DNA of 64,000 bases from Streptomyces sp. AA1529 (GCF_000280905.1 NZ_ALAP01000078.1:1-64000); one strand, 5' to 3'; shown: positions 1 to 8,449, counted from the first letter of the stretch. The notes: generated by a model not told the origin, from the letters alone. Program-made: numbers and translations.

Positions 1-134
1 TGTTCACTACTTTAGCGGGTTCTCCCGGAGACTCATAATCGAGTCATCGGCGTCAGATTTTCGGCGTGCCGAAATCAACCCCGATCTGGGGTACATCGTA
101 GGTAGTGAGTGGCCGCTTCCGGGGGAGCTTTCAT

Positions 135-149
135 CGGACCTCAGGTCCG
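135..149 (-). terminator. Possible weak terminator hairpin after mpg
   Basis: A perfect 7-bp inverted repeat, CGGACCT and AGGTCCG around a single base, lies 37 nt beyond the mpg stop codon in the direction of its transcription. It has no T-tract. The rest of 1-185 shows no gene, only a second short inverted repeat, GACTC-N6-GAGTC at 30-45. Confidence 0.3.
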
Positions 150-185
150 TGGCAAGCCGTCCCGTTTTCAGCGACTCGTACAACG

Positions 186-890
186 TTAGGGGGTCGACGG
201 CCCTGCGTCAAGCGAGGTCCTGCGGTTCCGCGGCTTGTGCGCACGGTAGGGGCTCACCGTCGGGTCGTCCGCGAGCCAGAAGCGCCAGGGGAAGTGTGCG
301 CCGTCGCCCCCCACACCGGTACGCGGACCGCTCCGGGTGATGGCCGTGGGGCCCGGCCCCTCCGAGGTGCCGCCGAGGAGGCCGAGCGGTGCGGCGGGGT
401 CGCGGGTGCACAGGTCGGTGCCGTTCAGCTCACGGTCCACCGCGAGCGCGGTGGCGAGGCGGGCCGGCCCCTTGGCGAGTTCCGTGTCCTTGCTCGCCTT
501 GGGCCGGCGTTCCCGCGCCTGCTCCACTCCCTCCAGCACCTCGCCCGCGCGGACCAGCACGCCGCTCGCCTGCCCCTCGGGGCCGCAGACGAGGTTGAGG
601 CTGAACCACATGCCGTAGATGAAGTAGACGTAGGCGTGCCCCGGCGGGCCGAACATCGAGGCGTTGCGCTGCGTCCGGCCCCGGTAGGCGTGCGACCCCG
701 GATCGGCCTCCCCCGCGTACGCCTCGACCTCGGTGATGCGCAACCGCATGCGGCCCTCGCTCGTCGTGCGTACCAGGACGCGTCCGAGAAGGTCGGGGGC
801 GACATCCAGGACAGGACGGTCGAAGAAGTCCCGGGACAGGTGCGGGTCGCCGCCGGTCGTGCTGGGCTTGCGGTCTCGGCCTGCGATCAT
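186..890 (-). CDS. mpg: DNA-3-methyladenine glycosylase (Mpg/AAG family)
   Basis: The 234-residue product is a monofunctional base-excision-repair glycosylase that removes alkylated purines such as 3-methyladenine. The AAG-fold signature runs from about residue 45 to 100: RITEVEAY holds the family's catalytic Glu, followed by NASMFGPPGHAYVYFIYGM and the SLNLVCG strand. Length is slightly above the usual 190-220 because of a polar N-terminus and a basic C-terminal tail. ATG at 890 was chosen because TACGCT (899-904), a TANNNT -10 element, lies 8 nt upstream, so the mRNA may be leaderless; no good Shine-Dalgarno is visible. It is divergent from spo0M. Confidence 0.9.
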   Translation of the reverse strand: MIAGRDRKPSTTGGDPHLSRDFFDRPVLDVAPDLLGRVLVRTTSEGRMRLRITEVEAYAGEADPGSHAYRGRTQRNASMFGPPGHAYVYFIYGMWFSLNLVCGPEGQASGVLVRAGEVLEGVEQARERRPKASKDTELAKGPARLATALAVDRELNGTDLCTRDPAAPLGLLGGTSEGPGPTAITRSGPRTGVGGDGAHFPWRFWLADDPTVSPYRAHKPRNRRTSLDAGPSTP

Positions 891-911
891 GCCGTCCGAG
901 CGTACAAGAAC

Positions 912-936
912 CGCGTACGGGAGAGTCCCGTACGCG
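912..936. repeat. Perfect 11-bp inverted repeat between mpg and spo0M
   Basis: CGCGTACGGGA (912-922) and its exact complement (926-936) enclose a 3-nt loop, GAG. It lies just upstream of the likely mpg -10 element and 60 bp before spo0M, so it could be an operator for either gene or a hairpin in the spo0M leader. Its core GTACGGGA-N3-TCCCGTAC recurs inside the longer inverted repeat at 43365-43415. Confidence 0.7.
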
Positions 937-995
937 AGCGGTTCCGGTGCTCCCGACGGGAGGCGGGACCGGAGTGAACAGGGGAGGACAAGGGG

Positions 996-1778
996 ATGGG
1001 CTTCAAGAAGCTGTTCGCGAGCATGGGCATGGGCGGTGCCTCGGTCGACACCGTGCTGCACGAGCCGCACGCGGTGCCGGGCGGAGTGGTGCAGGGCGAG
1101 GTGCGGATCGAGGGCGGCTCGGTCACCCAGGAGATCCAGGCGCTCTCCGTGGGCCTGCAGGCCCGGGTCGAGGTGGAGACCGACGACGGCGAGATGCACC
1201 AGAACATCGAGTTCGGTACGCAGCGCCTCGGTGGGGAGCTCACCCTGCACGAGGGCGACTCGCACGTGGTGCCCTTCGCACTCGAGGTGCCGTGGGAGAC
1301 GCCGATCACCGCGTTCATGGGCCAGCAGCTGCGGGGGATGCAGATCGGTGTGACGACGGAGCTGGCGATCGCGCGGGCGCTGGACTCCAGTGACCTGGAC
1401 CCGGTGGACATCCACCCGCTCCCGGCGCAGCAGGCGATCCTGGACGCCTTCGGGCAGCTCGGGTTCCGGTTCAAGTCGGCCGACATGGAGAAGGGCCACA
1501 TCCGCAACACCCGCCAGCAGCTCCCCTTCTACCAGGAGATCGAGTTCTACGCGCCGGAGCAGTACCGCGGGCTCAACCAGGTCGAGCTCTCGTTCGTCGC
1601 GGACGCGCGCGGCATGGACGTGGTGCTGGAGATGGACAAGAAGGGCGGCCTGTTCTCGGAAGGCAGTGACACCTTCCGGGCCTTCCCGGTGGACTTCGAC
1701 TCCTACCAGCAGACCGACTGGGCGGGCTACCTCAACCAGTGGCTGGCCGAGGTCGGCGGCAAGCGGAACTGGTTCTGA
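996..1778 (+). CDS. Spo0M-like sporulation-control protein
   Basis: The 260-residue protein has the arrestin-like Spo0M fold. The N-terminus MGFKKLFASMGMGGASVDT, followed by the strand pattern ending VQGEVRIEGG, is the family hallmark. In Bacillus Spo0M affects entry into sporulation; in Streptomyces its role is unclear, and a cytoplasmic scaffold or stress role is only inferred. No catalytic residues or membrane segments are visible. The start is supported by GGGAGGACAAGGGG immediately upstream. It is monocistronic and converges on the barstar-family gene. Confidence 0.85.
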   Translation: MGFKKLFASMGMGGASVDTVLHEPHAVPGGVVQGEVRIEGGSVTQEIQALSVGLQARVEVETDDGEMHQNIEFGTQRLGGELTLHEGDSHVVPFALEVPWETPITAFMGQQLRGMQIGVTTELAIARALDSSDLDPVDIHPLPAQQAILDAFGQLGFRFKSADMEKGHIRNTRQQLPFYQEIEFYAPEQYRGLNQVELSFVADARGMDVVLEMDKKGGLFSEGSDTFRAFPVDFDSYQQTDWAGYLNQWLAEVGGKRNWF

Positions 1779-1814
1779 CGCCGCGACGCGGTGCCCTGCG
1801 CCGGGAGACCCCGC

Positions 1815-2246
1815 TCAGCCGAGCAGGATGCTGAGCGGAGTCTCGCGTACCGCCCAGAAGCCGACCGCCGCGGCGAAGACCTCCGCCGCGGCGGCGGCGT
1901 CCCCCGGGTCGGCGTGCTCGAAGACGGACCAGCCGGTGGCCAGCAGCAGGTAGCCGTCGGGCTTCCCGCACCAGGACAGGTCGGTGAGCAGGTCGGCCAG
2001 CGCGTCCCAGTTGCGGCCGAAGTAGTCGGGGAGCTCCAGTCCGGTGGCGCAACGCTCCATGAACTCCGCTTTGTTGTCGACGCCGGTCAGATCCACGACC
2101 GCGCCGAACCAGCCCGCCGCGTCCGCCTGCATCAGCGCGTCGGGGCCCACCGAGGGCAGGCGGTAGACGCCGGGGGGCACCGAGTCGTCGAAGAGGCCGG
2201 GGAGGTCGGCCTGGGGCAGCTCGGGCAGGTCCACGGGGCTGGTCAT
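1815..2246 (-). CDS. Barstar-family protein (possible ribonuclease inhibitor)
   Basis: The 143-residue protein carries the barstar core at about residues 55-95: DNKAEFMERCATGLELPDYF followed by GRNWDALADLLTDLSW. In barstar this helix plugs the active site of barnase-type secreted RNases. The protein is longer than barstar (about 90 residues), with an N-terminal extension of roughly 45 residues. No barnase or other toxin gene lies nearby, so it is an orphan in this window. Inhibition of a distantly encoded RNase is inferred from the family. Confidence 0.8.
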   Translation of the reverse strand: MTSPVDLPELPQADLPGLFDDSVPPGVYRLPSVGPDALMQADAAGWFGAVVDLTGVDNKAEFMERCATGLELPDYFGRNWDALADLLTDLSWCGKPDGYLLLATGWSVFEHADPGDAAAAAEVFAAAVGFWAVRETPLSILLG

Positions 2247-2425
2247 GGTCGCACCACCGCTTCGGGGTCTCGTCGTGGTCAGTCACCTGATGGCGTTGAC
2301 TCCTGCGGGCACAGGGCTGGGATGTACGGGGTGTGCTGTCGCTCCCCGTCATGGTGGCAAAGAGAGGCGGTCAGGATCGTTAGGCTGGCCGTTACAGCGA
2401 TTCGCGTGACGAGGAGGTTCACGAC

Positions 2426-2965
2426 GTGACCGACCAGCAACGGCGCCCGCTCCCCCATGACTTCCACCCCCAGGTGCCGTCGATTCGCGTGCTGAGCGAC
2501 GATCTGCCGGACGGCGGCCATCTGGGTACCGCACAGGTGTACGCGGAGGGGAACACCTCTCCGCAGTTGCGCTGGGAGGGCTTCCCCGAAGGGACGAAGA
2601 GCTTCGCGGTGACCTGCTTCGACCCGGACGCGCCGACGGGCAGCGGGTTCTGGCACTGGTCCGTCTTCGACATCCCCGCCACCGTGACCGAGCTGCCGGA
2701 GGGCGCCGGTACGGGCGGGATGCAGGGGCTCCCCGAAGGCGCCGTGCACGTGCGCAACGACTTCGGGACGCGCGACTTCGGCGGGGCCGCGCCGCCGCCC
2801 GGGGACGGCCCGCACCGATATGTGTTCACCGTGTACGCCGTGGACACCGAGAAGCTCGGCCCGGACGCCGACGCCTCCCCGGCGGTCGTCGGGTTCAATC
2901 TGCGCTTCCACACCCTGGCGCGGGGCCGGCTCATCGGCGAGTACGAGATCCCGGCCGAGGGCTGA
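2426..2965 (+). CDS. YbhB/YbcL-type PEBP family protein
   Basis: The 179-residue product belongs to the phosphatidylethanolamine-binding-like family. It shows the conserved CFDPDAPTGSGFWHWSVFDIP segment, in which D-P-D-A-P and H-W line the ligand pocket, and the later GPHRYVFTVYAVD strand. Bacterial members are cytoplasmic and their ligand is usually unknown. Translation starts at GTG, preceded by GAGGAGG at a good distance. A pair of GC-rich hairpins follows the stop codon. Confidence 0.88.
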   Translation: MTDQQRRPLPHDFHPQVPSIRVLSDDLPDGGHLGTAQVYAEGNTSPQLRWEGFPEGTKSFAVTCFDPDAPTGSGFWHWSVFDIPATVTELPEGAGTGGMQGLPEGAVHVRNDFGTRDFGGAAPPPGDGPHRYVFTVYAVDTEKLGPDADASPAVVGFNLRFHTLARGRLIGEYEIPAEG

Positions 2966-3533
2966 GCCCACCGCCGTCCGGGAGACCGGGCTGCCGGGTC
3001 CCCGACACGGGTGTCGGGGTCCGGAAGCCCGGGAGCGCGCCTGCCGGGCCCGGGCCGGGCGGAGAAATTCCGTTGCGCCGCGCCGTGTGCGCGGCGCACC
3101 GTATACCGGGCAGTCGGCACCGCGGCGCGGTCCATCACCGCGAGCGGGGGCGGCCGGCACCAGCGAGTGCTGCCGTCCGCCGGAGTCCGGCCGGGGGCCG
3201 GACGACCGCGTCGGCTGCCTGCTTCCTTCGTCCGGCCCGGGTGGCCGTTCCGCTCTCTCTCCACGGGCTCCCGGAGCCCGTCCGCCGCGCGGGCTCCCGT
3301 GGCCGGTCCCGGCGGCTCCTCGCCCGAAAGCCCGGAACGCCCGGGACCCCCGAAAGCCCGGAGCCTCCGAACCCGGGCCCGGCCCGCGATGCCCCGCCGC
3401 GATCCACCGTTCCCGGCCCCTTCACCTGCCGTACTTCCCGGCGAAATTGCGTTGTCGGCCCCGGTGGACAGCGGCACAGTGGGTGCCACCCGGCGCGAAG
3501 CGGCGGGGGACGGGAGAAGGGGAGGCGGTCGGG
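2966..3533. other. 568-bp non-coding interval with several inverted repeats
   Basis: I find no convincing gene here. It holds two hairpins that probably end the PEBP transcript (3000-3019 and 3074-3098). Around 3261-3302 there is a three-arm arrangement: ACGGGCTC (3263-3270) can pair with GAGCCCGT (3274-3281), or GGAGCCCG (3273-3280) can pair with CGGGCTCC (3290-3297), under an outer stem CCACGGG/CCCGTGG. The two inner stems exclude each other. The downstream part is the leader and promoter region of the HNH gene. Confidence 0.5.
3000..3019 (+). terminator. Hairpin after the PEBP gene
   Basis: CCCCGACAC and GTGTCGGGG form a 9-bp inverted repeat 35 nt after the stop codon. A second stem (TGCGCCGCG, 7-nt loop, CGCGGCGCA) follows at 3074-3098. 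Neither has a T-tract, which is common for Streptomyces terminators. Confidence 0.5.
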
Positions 3534-4043
3534 ATGCGGGAGACGCTGGTACTGAACGCGAGCTTCGAGCCGCTGTCGACGGTGTCGCTGCGGCGTGCGG
3601 TGGTGCTCGTGATGCGGGACAAGGCCGTCGTCGAGCAGGCGCATTCCGGACTGCGGGTGCGTGCGGCGCAGGTGGAGCTGCCGGTGCCGCAGGTGATCAG
3701 GCTCCGCCGGTACGTCCGGGTGCCGTTCCGACAACGGGCACCGTGGTCGCGGCGGGGCGTCCTGGTGCGGGACCGGCACCGGTGCGCGTACTGCGGACGC
3801 CGGGCGACCACGGTGGACCACATCGTCCCGCGGTCGCACGGCGGCGGGGACACCTGGCTGAACACGGTCGCGGCGTGCGCGGCCGACAACCACCGCAAGG
3901 CCGCCAGGACACCGGGCCAGGCGGGGATGAAGCTGCTGGTCAAGCCGTTCGAGCCGACCCCGGCCGATGCGCTGCTGCTGGCGCTGGGGCTCGCGGAGGG
4001 GGAGGCGCTCCCGGAGTGGCTGACGCTGCCGGCGACGGCCTGA
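3534..4043 (+). CDS. HNH endonuclease
   Basis: The 169-residue protein is a compact HNH nuclease of the type common in actinobacteria, starting MRETLVLNASFEPLS. The nuclease module lies at about residues 75-125. RCAYCGRRATTVDHIVPRS supplies one Cys pair and the D-H of the HNH motif, and NTVAACAADNHRKAARTP supplies the Asn and the second His. A second typical zinc Cys is only partly kept (one Cys in VAACAADN). ATG at 3534 is preceded by GGAGGCGG. Its substrate is unknown, and there is no restriction or prophage context. Confidence 0.85.
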   Translation: MRETLVLNASFEPLSTVSLRRAVVLVMRDKAVVEQAHSGLRVRAAQVELPVPQVIRLRRYVRVPFRQRAPWSRRGVLVRDRHRCAYCGRRATTVDHIVPRSHGGGDTWLNTVAACAADNHRKAARTPGQAGMKLLVKPFEPTPADALLLALGLAEGEALPEWLTLPATA

Positions 4044-4067
4044 GGGAAGGCGGCGGGCTCGCCCGGG

Positions 4068-4835
4068 TCACCGCAGCAGGAGCTGCGCGATCGCGGCGAG
4101 GCCGACGACGACGATGACGCCCCGGAGCACCCCGGGGGCCAGCTTGCGCCCGATCCTGGCGCCGAGCTGGCCCCCGGCGGCCGAGCCGAGGGCGATCAGC
4201 AGCACGGCTGTCCAGTCGAAGTCCGCGACGAAGAGGAAGAACACGGCGGCCGTGCCGTTGACCACGGCGCCCAGGACGTTCTTCACGGCGTTGATGCGCT
4301 GCAGGTCGTCGGGGATGAGCAGCCCCATTAGGGCCAGATAGATGACGCCCTGGGCCGCGCCGAAATAGCCGCCGTAGGCGCTGGCGAACAGGATTCCGCC
4401 CTGGAGCGGCACACCGCCATGCGGGTGGCCGCTGCTGCTGTCCCGTTCGCGGCGCCGGCGGACGGCCGCGGCCAGTCGGGGCTGGAGGAGGACGAGGACC
4501 AGGGCGAGCGCGATCAGCACGGGGACGATCGTGTCGAAGGCGCTGGAGGGCAGGGTGAGCAGCAGGATGGCGCCCCCCAGCCCTCCGAGGAGGGCCACGA
4601 GGCCGAGCCGCAGCACACGGTGTCCCTGGCCGCGCAGCTCCCGGCGGTAGCCGATCGCTCCGCTGATCGAGCCGGGGACCAGCCCGAGCGAGTTGGAGAC
4701 GTTGGCGGTCACCGGCGGCAGGCCGACGGCGAGCAGCACGGGGAAGGTCAGGAGCGTGCCGGAGCCGACGACGGTGTTGATGCCTCCGGCGCCGACGCCT
4801 GCCGCGCAGACGGCAACGGCTTCCCATATGGTCAC
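4068..4835 (-). CDS. TSUP (TauE/SafE) family membrane transporter
   Basis: The 255-residue, very hydrophobic protein has about eight predicted membrane helices. It shows the family's duplicated signature: GGINTVVGSGTLLTFPVLL near the N-terminus and AYGGYFGAAQGVIYLALMGL around residue 150. Family members move anions such as sulfite or organosulfonates across the membrane; the substrate cannot be told here. GTG at 4835 was chosen because GGAGGGG precedes it and the downstream sequence matches the family N-terminus. Confidence 0.85.
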   Translation of the reverse strand: MTIWEAVAVCAAGVGAGGINTVVGSGTLLTFPVLLAVGLPPVTANVSNSLGLVPGSISGAIGYRRELRGQGHRVLRLGLVALLGGLGGAILLLTLPSSAFDTIVPVLIALALVLVLLQPRLAAAVRRRRERDSSSGHPHGGVPLQGGILFASAYGGYFGAAQGVIYLALMGLLIPDDLQRINAVKNVLGAVVNGTAAVFFLFVADFDWTAVLLIALGSAAGGQLGARIGRKLAPGVLRGVIVVVGLAAIAQLLLR

Positions 4836-4959
4836 GCGGCAGCCCCTCCGGTGTTCGGTTCCAGTGGAACCGATCATGCCCGAAGGGGCTGCGGCTGGGT
4901 ACGGGGGTCCGGCTGCTGGACGGCGCCGTCCGGGTTCGCGGACCGGACGGCGGGCCGGG

Positions 4960-5925
4960 TCAGGAGTCCAGCGGGGGCTGCTCGCGCGGGGGCCGCGGGG
5001 GCTTGGCGACGCTGGGCGGAGCGGGGGTACCGCCGCCGTTGCCACCGGAGTCCGGTCGGAAGGTGTCCAGGGCGCCGCCGAGGCCCTTGAGCGCGTCGCC
5101 GATCTCGCTGGGGACGATCCAGAGCTTGTTGGCGTCGCCCTCGGCGATCTTCGGGAGCATCTGGAGGTACTGGTAGGAGAGCAGCTTCTGGTCCGGGTCG
5201 CCGGCGTGGATCGACTCGAAGACGGTGCGGATGGCCTGGGCCTCACCTTCGGCGCGCAGGGCCGCGGAGCGTGACTCGCCCTCGGCGCGCAGGATGGCGG
5301 ACTGCTTCTCGCCCTCGGCGGTGAGGATCTGCGACTGGCGGACGCCCTCCGCCTGGAGGATGGCGGCGCGCTTGTCGCGGTCGGCCCGCATCTGCTTCTC
5401 CATCGAGTCCTGGATGGAGGTCGGCGGCTCGATGGCCTTGAGTTCGACGCGGTTGACGCGGATGCCCCACTTGCCGGTCGCCTCGTCGAGCACTCCGCGC
5501 AGCGCCGCGTTGATCTCCTCGCGGGAGGTGAGGGTGCGCTCCAGGTCCATCCCGCCGATGATGTTCCGCAGCGTGGTGACGGTGAGCTGTTCGATCGCCT
5601 GGATGTAGCTGGCGACCTCGTAGGTGGCGGCCCGGGCGTCCGTCACCTGGTAGTAGATGACGGTGTCGATGTTCACCACCAGGTTGTCCTGGGTGATCAC
5701 CGGCTGCGGGGGGAAGGGGACGACCTGTTCCCGGAGGTCGACACGGTTGCGGACGGTGTCGATGAACGGGACGACGATGTTCAGGCCCGCGTTGAGGGTG
5801 CGGGTGTACCGGCCGAAGCGCTCCACGATCGCCGCACTGGCCTGCGGAATGACCTGGATCGTCTTGATGAGTGCGATGAAGACAAGCACCACCAGGATGA
5901 TCAGGACGATGATGATGGCGTCCAT
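4960..5925 (-). CDS. SPFH/band-7 membrane protein (QmcA/stomatin type)
   Basis: The 321-residue protein begins with one membrane helix (about residues 4-24). The SPFH domain follows (about 25-190, with FGRYTRTLNAGLNIVVPF). Next comes an Ala/Glu-rich coiled coil with repeats of the form ILxAEGExQSAILRAEGE (about 180-245). A Pro-rich tail ends it. Such proteins form large oligomeric rings or membrane microdomains and influence protease access. An NfeD-like gene lies 73 nt upstream on the same strand, the usual genetic partner. Confidence 0.9.
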   Translation of the reverse strand: MDAIIIVLIILVVLVFIALIKTIQVIPQASAAIVERFGRYTRTLNAGLNIVVPFIDTVRNRVDLREQVVPFPPQPVITQDNLVVNIDTVIYYQVTDARAATYEVASYIQAIEQLTVTTLRNIIGGMDLERTLTSREEINAALRGVLDEATGKWGIRVNRVELKAIEPPTSIQDSMEKQMRADRDKRAAILQAEGVRQSQILTAEGEKQSAILRAEGESRSAALRAEGEAQAIRTVFESIHAGDPDQKLLSYQYLQMLPKIAEGDANKLWIVPSEIGDALKGLGGALDTFRPDSGGNGGGTPAPPSVAKPPRPPREQPPLDS

Positions 5926-5998
5926 GGCCTTGCCCCCTGCATGATCTCAGAAGTCGCTGACTGAAGAATCACTGCCCGTGTTCGGCTGCTCATAGCCA

Positions 5999-6421
5999 TC
6001 ACATCACGACAGCCGTAGCTCCGTCGATCTCGACCACGTCCACCTGGCTGCCGGGCTCGAAGGCGGTGTCGGTGTCCAGCGCCCGCGCGGACCAGACCTC
6101 TCCGGCGAGCTTGATGCGGCCGTCGTCGCCGTCGACCCGCTCCAGCACCACGGCCCGCCGTCCCTTGAGTGCGTCGACGCCGCTGGCCAGCGCGGGGCGT
6201 TCGGTGCGCATCCGGCGTGCGATCGGCCGTACGACCAGGATCAGCGCCGTGGAGACGAGGGCGAAGACGACGACCTGGGCCACCGGCCCGCCGCCGATCC
6301 CCGCCGTTCCGGCGGCCGCCACCGCGCCCACCGCCAGCATGCCGAACTCCGGCATGGCCGTGATGATGAGCGGGATCCCCAGCGCTGCGGCGGCTACGAG
6401 CCACCAGACCCATGCGTCCAC
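5999..6421 (-). CDS. NfeD-like membrane protein
   Basis: The 140-residue protein has an N-terminal membrane region with about three helices (residues 5-65). A C-terminal OB-fold follows, with GRRAVVLERVDGDDGRIKLA and the final DVVEIDGATAVVM strand. NfeD proteins pair with SPFH proteins, here encoded next in the same direction. It lacks the ClpP-like protease domain of long NfeD, so it is the short form. It starts 21 nt downstream of the ABC ATPase stop and may share its transcript. Confidence 0.88.
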   Translation of the reverse strand: MDAWVWWLVAAAALGIPLIITAMPEFGMLAVGAVAAAGTAGIGGGPVAQVVVFALVSTALILVVRPIARRMRTERPALASGVDALKGRRAVVLERVDGDDGRIKLAGEVWSARALDTDTAFEPGSQVDVVEIDGATAVVM

Positions 6422-6442
6422 ACGGCCATGGTAGGCGCACGC

Positions 6443-7234
6443 TCAGCGCAGGGGCAGGCCCTGTGCGGTCCAGCGCCCGTTCTGCGCCTCGACGACCAGC
6501 GGCAGGCCGAAGCACAGCGAGAGGTTCCGGGAGGTCAGCTCGGTCTCCAGGGGGCCGGCGGCCAGCACCTGGCCCTGGCGGATCATCAGGACGTGGGTGA
6601 AACCCGGCGGGATCTCCTCGACGTGGTGGGTGACCATCAGCATGGAGGGGGCGTACGGGTCGCGGGCCAGCCGGCCGAGACGCCGGACGAGGTCCTCGCG
6701 GCCGCCCAGGTCGAGTCCGGCCGCGGGCTCGTCCAGCAGGAGCAGTTCGGGGTCGGTCATCATGGCGCGCGCGACCATGGTGCGCTTGCGCTCGCCCTCG
6801 GAGAGGGTGCCGAACCTGCGGTCCAGGTAGTCGGACATGCCGAGCCTGTCGAGGAACGCCCGGGCGCGGTCCTCGTCGACCTTGTCGTAGCTCTCCTGCC
6901 AGTGCGCCGTCATGCCGTAGGCGGCGGTGAGCACGGTCTCCAGCACGGTCTGGCGGCGCGGCAGCTTCTCGGCCATCGCGATGCTGGCCATCCCCACCCG
7001 GGGGCGCAGCTCGAACACGTCGACGCTGCCGAGGCGTTCGCCCAGCACATCGACGGTGCCGGAGGTCGGGAAGAGGTAGCTGGAGGCGAGGTTGAGCAGT
7101 GTGGTCTTGCCCGCGCCGTTGGGGCCGAGGATGACCCAGCGTTCGCCCTCCTTGACCGACCAGGAGACATCTTCCACCAGAGCACGTCCGTCGCGGACCA
7201 CGGATACGTCCACCAGCTCCAGTACTTCGCTCAT
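6443..7234 (-). CDS. ABC transporter ATP-binding protein
   Basis: The 263-residue single nucleotide-binding domain has Walker A GPNGAGKTT, signature LSEGERKRTMVARAM, Walker B LLLLDEPAAGLD and switch THHVEEI. No permease or binding-protein gene adjoins it, so its partner and cargo are unknown; it may act as a stand-alone ATPase. ATG at 7234 is preceded by AGGAGA at about 10 nt. NfeD and SPFH genes follow it closely on the same strand. Confidence 0.88.
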   Translation of the reverse strand: MSEVLELVDVSVVRDGRALVEDVSWSVKEGERWVILGPNGAGKTTLLNLASSYLFPTSGTVDVLGERLGSVDVFELRPRVGMASIAMAEKLPRRQTVLETVLTAAYGMTAHWQESYDKVDEDRARAFLDRLGMSDYLDRRFGTLSEGERKRTMVARAMMTDPELLLLDEPAAGLDLGGREDLVRRLGRLARDPYAPSMLMVTHHVEEIPPGFTHVLMIRQGQVLAAGPLETELTSRNLSLCFGLPLVVEAQNGRWTAQGLPLR

Positions 7235-7327
7235 GAGCGCGTTGTCTCCTATTGCAGTCGCGTTGAGGTGCCTATGGGCACATTCCCCAGGGGAAAACCT
7301 ACGCCACCGTGTGCGAAGCCCGTTCCC

Positions 7328-7333
7328 TAGGCT
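7328..7333 (+). promoter_or_regulatory. -10 element of a leaderless promoter
   Basis: TAGGCT lies 6 nt before ATG 7340. No Shine-Dalgarno exists upstream of that ATG, so transcription probably starts at or next to the start codon. Confidence 0.5.
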
Positions 7334-7339
7334 TGGTCC

Positions 7340-8170
7340 ATGCTCACAGAACCTCGTTCGGGGCGGCTGGCCGCCTGGGGAAACGCACTGCTCGCCGGAC
7401 TCGTCGCGCCCGACGAGGCGGCCGAGCGCATCGTGGCCGAGGACACCCGGCACCGCGTCGCGCTGCCGGGGGACGACGGCGACCCGGTCGGGCTGACGCT
7501 GGCGCTGGGGAAGCTGCGGTCGCTGGGCGCGGCGGGGCTGCGGGTGGCGCTGCCGGTGCCGGGGCATCCGCTGGGACTGAGCGGGCCGCCGGAGTTCAAC
7601 GCGCGGGCGATGGAGGCCGAGGAGGCCGTGCTGGTGCACGGGACGGCGCTGGGCCTGGTGCCGGAGGTGCACGCGGCGGGGCCGGCGGACGGCGCCCCGG
7701 AGGACGTGCACACGGAGGTGCGGTGGGAGTGCCTGCCGGTGCGGGAGGCTCCGCCGGCCGATGTGCCCTCGCTGGCGGAGGCCGAGCGGGAGCTGGCGGA
7801 GGCCATGCGGGAGGCGACCGAGGTACTGACGCGGCTCGACGTCGCGGGCTCGGGGCCGGTGGCCGATGCGGCCCTGGAGGCGTACCGGGCGCGGATGGAG
7901 GCGGGCAGGCAGCTGCTGGCCCCGGGCTATCCGCCGCGCGCCGTGCGGGTGCTGGAACTCGGGCAGCGGGTCGCGGCGCTGGTCTCCATCGCCCACGGGG
8001 ACGGCGGGGGCGACGGGCGGGAGCACGGCGGCGCGGTGAGCGCCGCGGAGATGGCGTCCCGGGCCGAGGCGCTGCGCCCGGTGGAGCGCACGGCCCGCCG
8101 TGCGCAGGTGGCGGCCTACAACGCCTACGCGGAGGAGCTGGAGCGGCGCCGGGAGGGCGGACGGGCCTGA
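7340..8170 (+). CDS. Conserved actinobacterial hypothetical protein
   Basis: I do not recognise a named family. The 276-residue soluble protein has an N-terminal globular half with the pattern GKLRSLGAAGLRVALPVPGHPLGLSG at about residues 55-80 (an apparent nucleotide-free alpha/beta fold). The C-terminal helical half is rich in Ala, Glu and Arg (residues 135-276), ending ARRAQVAAYNAYAEELERRR. Codon bias is fully host-like. It appears leaderless, with TAGGCT 6 nt before ATG, and is divergent from the ABC ATPase gene. Confidence 0.75.
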   Translation: MLTEPRSGRLAAWGNALLAGLVAPDEAAERIVAEDTRHRVALPGDDGDPVGLTLALGKLRSLGAAGLRVALPVPGHPLGLSGPPEFNARAMEAEEAVLVHGTALGLVPEVHAAGPADGAPEDVHTEVRWECLPVREAPPADVPSLAEAERELAEAMREATEVLTRLDVAGSGPVADAALEAYRARMEAGRQLLAPGYPPRAVRVLELGQRVAALVSIAHGDGGGDGREHGGAVSAAEMASRAEALRPVERTARRAQVAAYNAYAEELERRREGGRA

Positions 8171-8209
8171 TTGGCGCCGCCCGCCTCCCGGTGTCCGGGC
8201 CCGCGTGCC

Positions 8210-8449
8210 TCAGCTGTTGTGCGTGAGGTTGCCGAAGGCGGGGTTGAGGACGCCGACGACGTTGACGGAGTTGCCCGTCACGTTCGCGGGCACGTGGACC
8301 GGGGCCTGCACGAGGTTGCCCGAGCCGACGCCCGGCGAGTTGGCGGCCTGGCCCTGCGCGTCGCTCTGGGCGAACGCGGAGCCGGCGGAGGCCCCGGCGG
8401 CGACGCCCGCGGCGGCGAGGACGAGGGCGGCCTTCTTGGCAGTGTTCAT
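8210..8449 (-). CDS. chpE: Short chaplin, cysteine-free (ChpE type)
   Basis: The 79-residue precursor has a Sec signal peptide (MNTAKKAALVLAAAGVAAGA, cleaved near AFAQ). One chaplin domain of about 45 residues follows: SPGVGSGNLVQAPVHVPANV, then NSVNVVGVLNPAFGN. Chaplins assemble as amphipathic amyloid on aerial hyphae and spores. Both conserved Cys of typical short chaplins are absent, as in S. coelicolor ChpE. GGGAGA precedes the ATG. A NarL-type two-component system lies directly upstream on the same strand, 187 bp away. Confidence 0.9.
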   Translation of the reverse strand: MNTAKKAALVLAAAGVAAGASAGSAFAQSDAQGQAANSPGVGSGNLVQAPVHVPANVTGNSVNVVGVLNPAFGNLTHNS

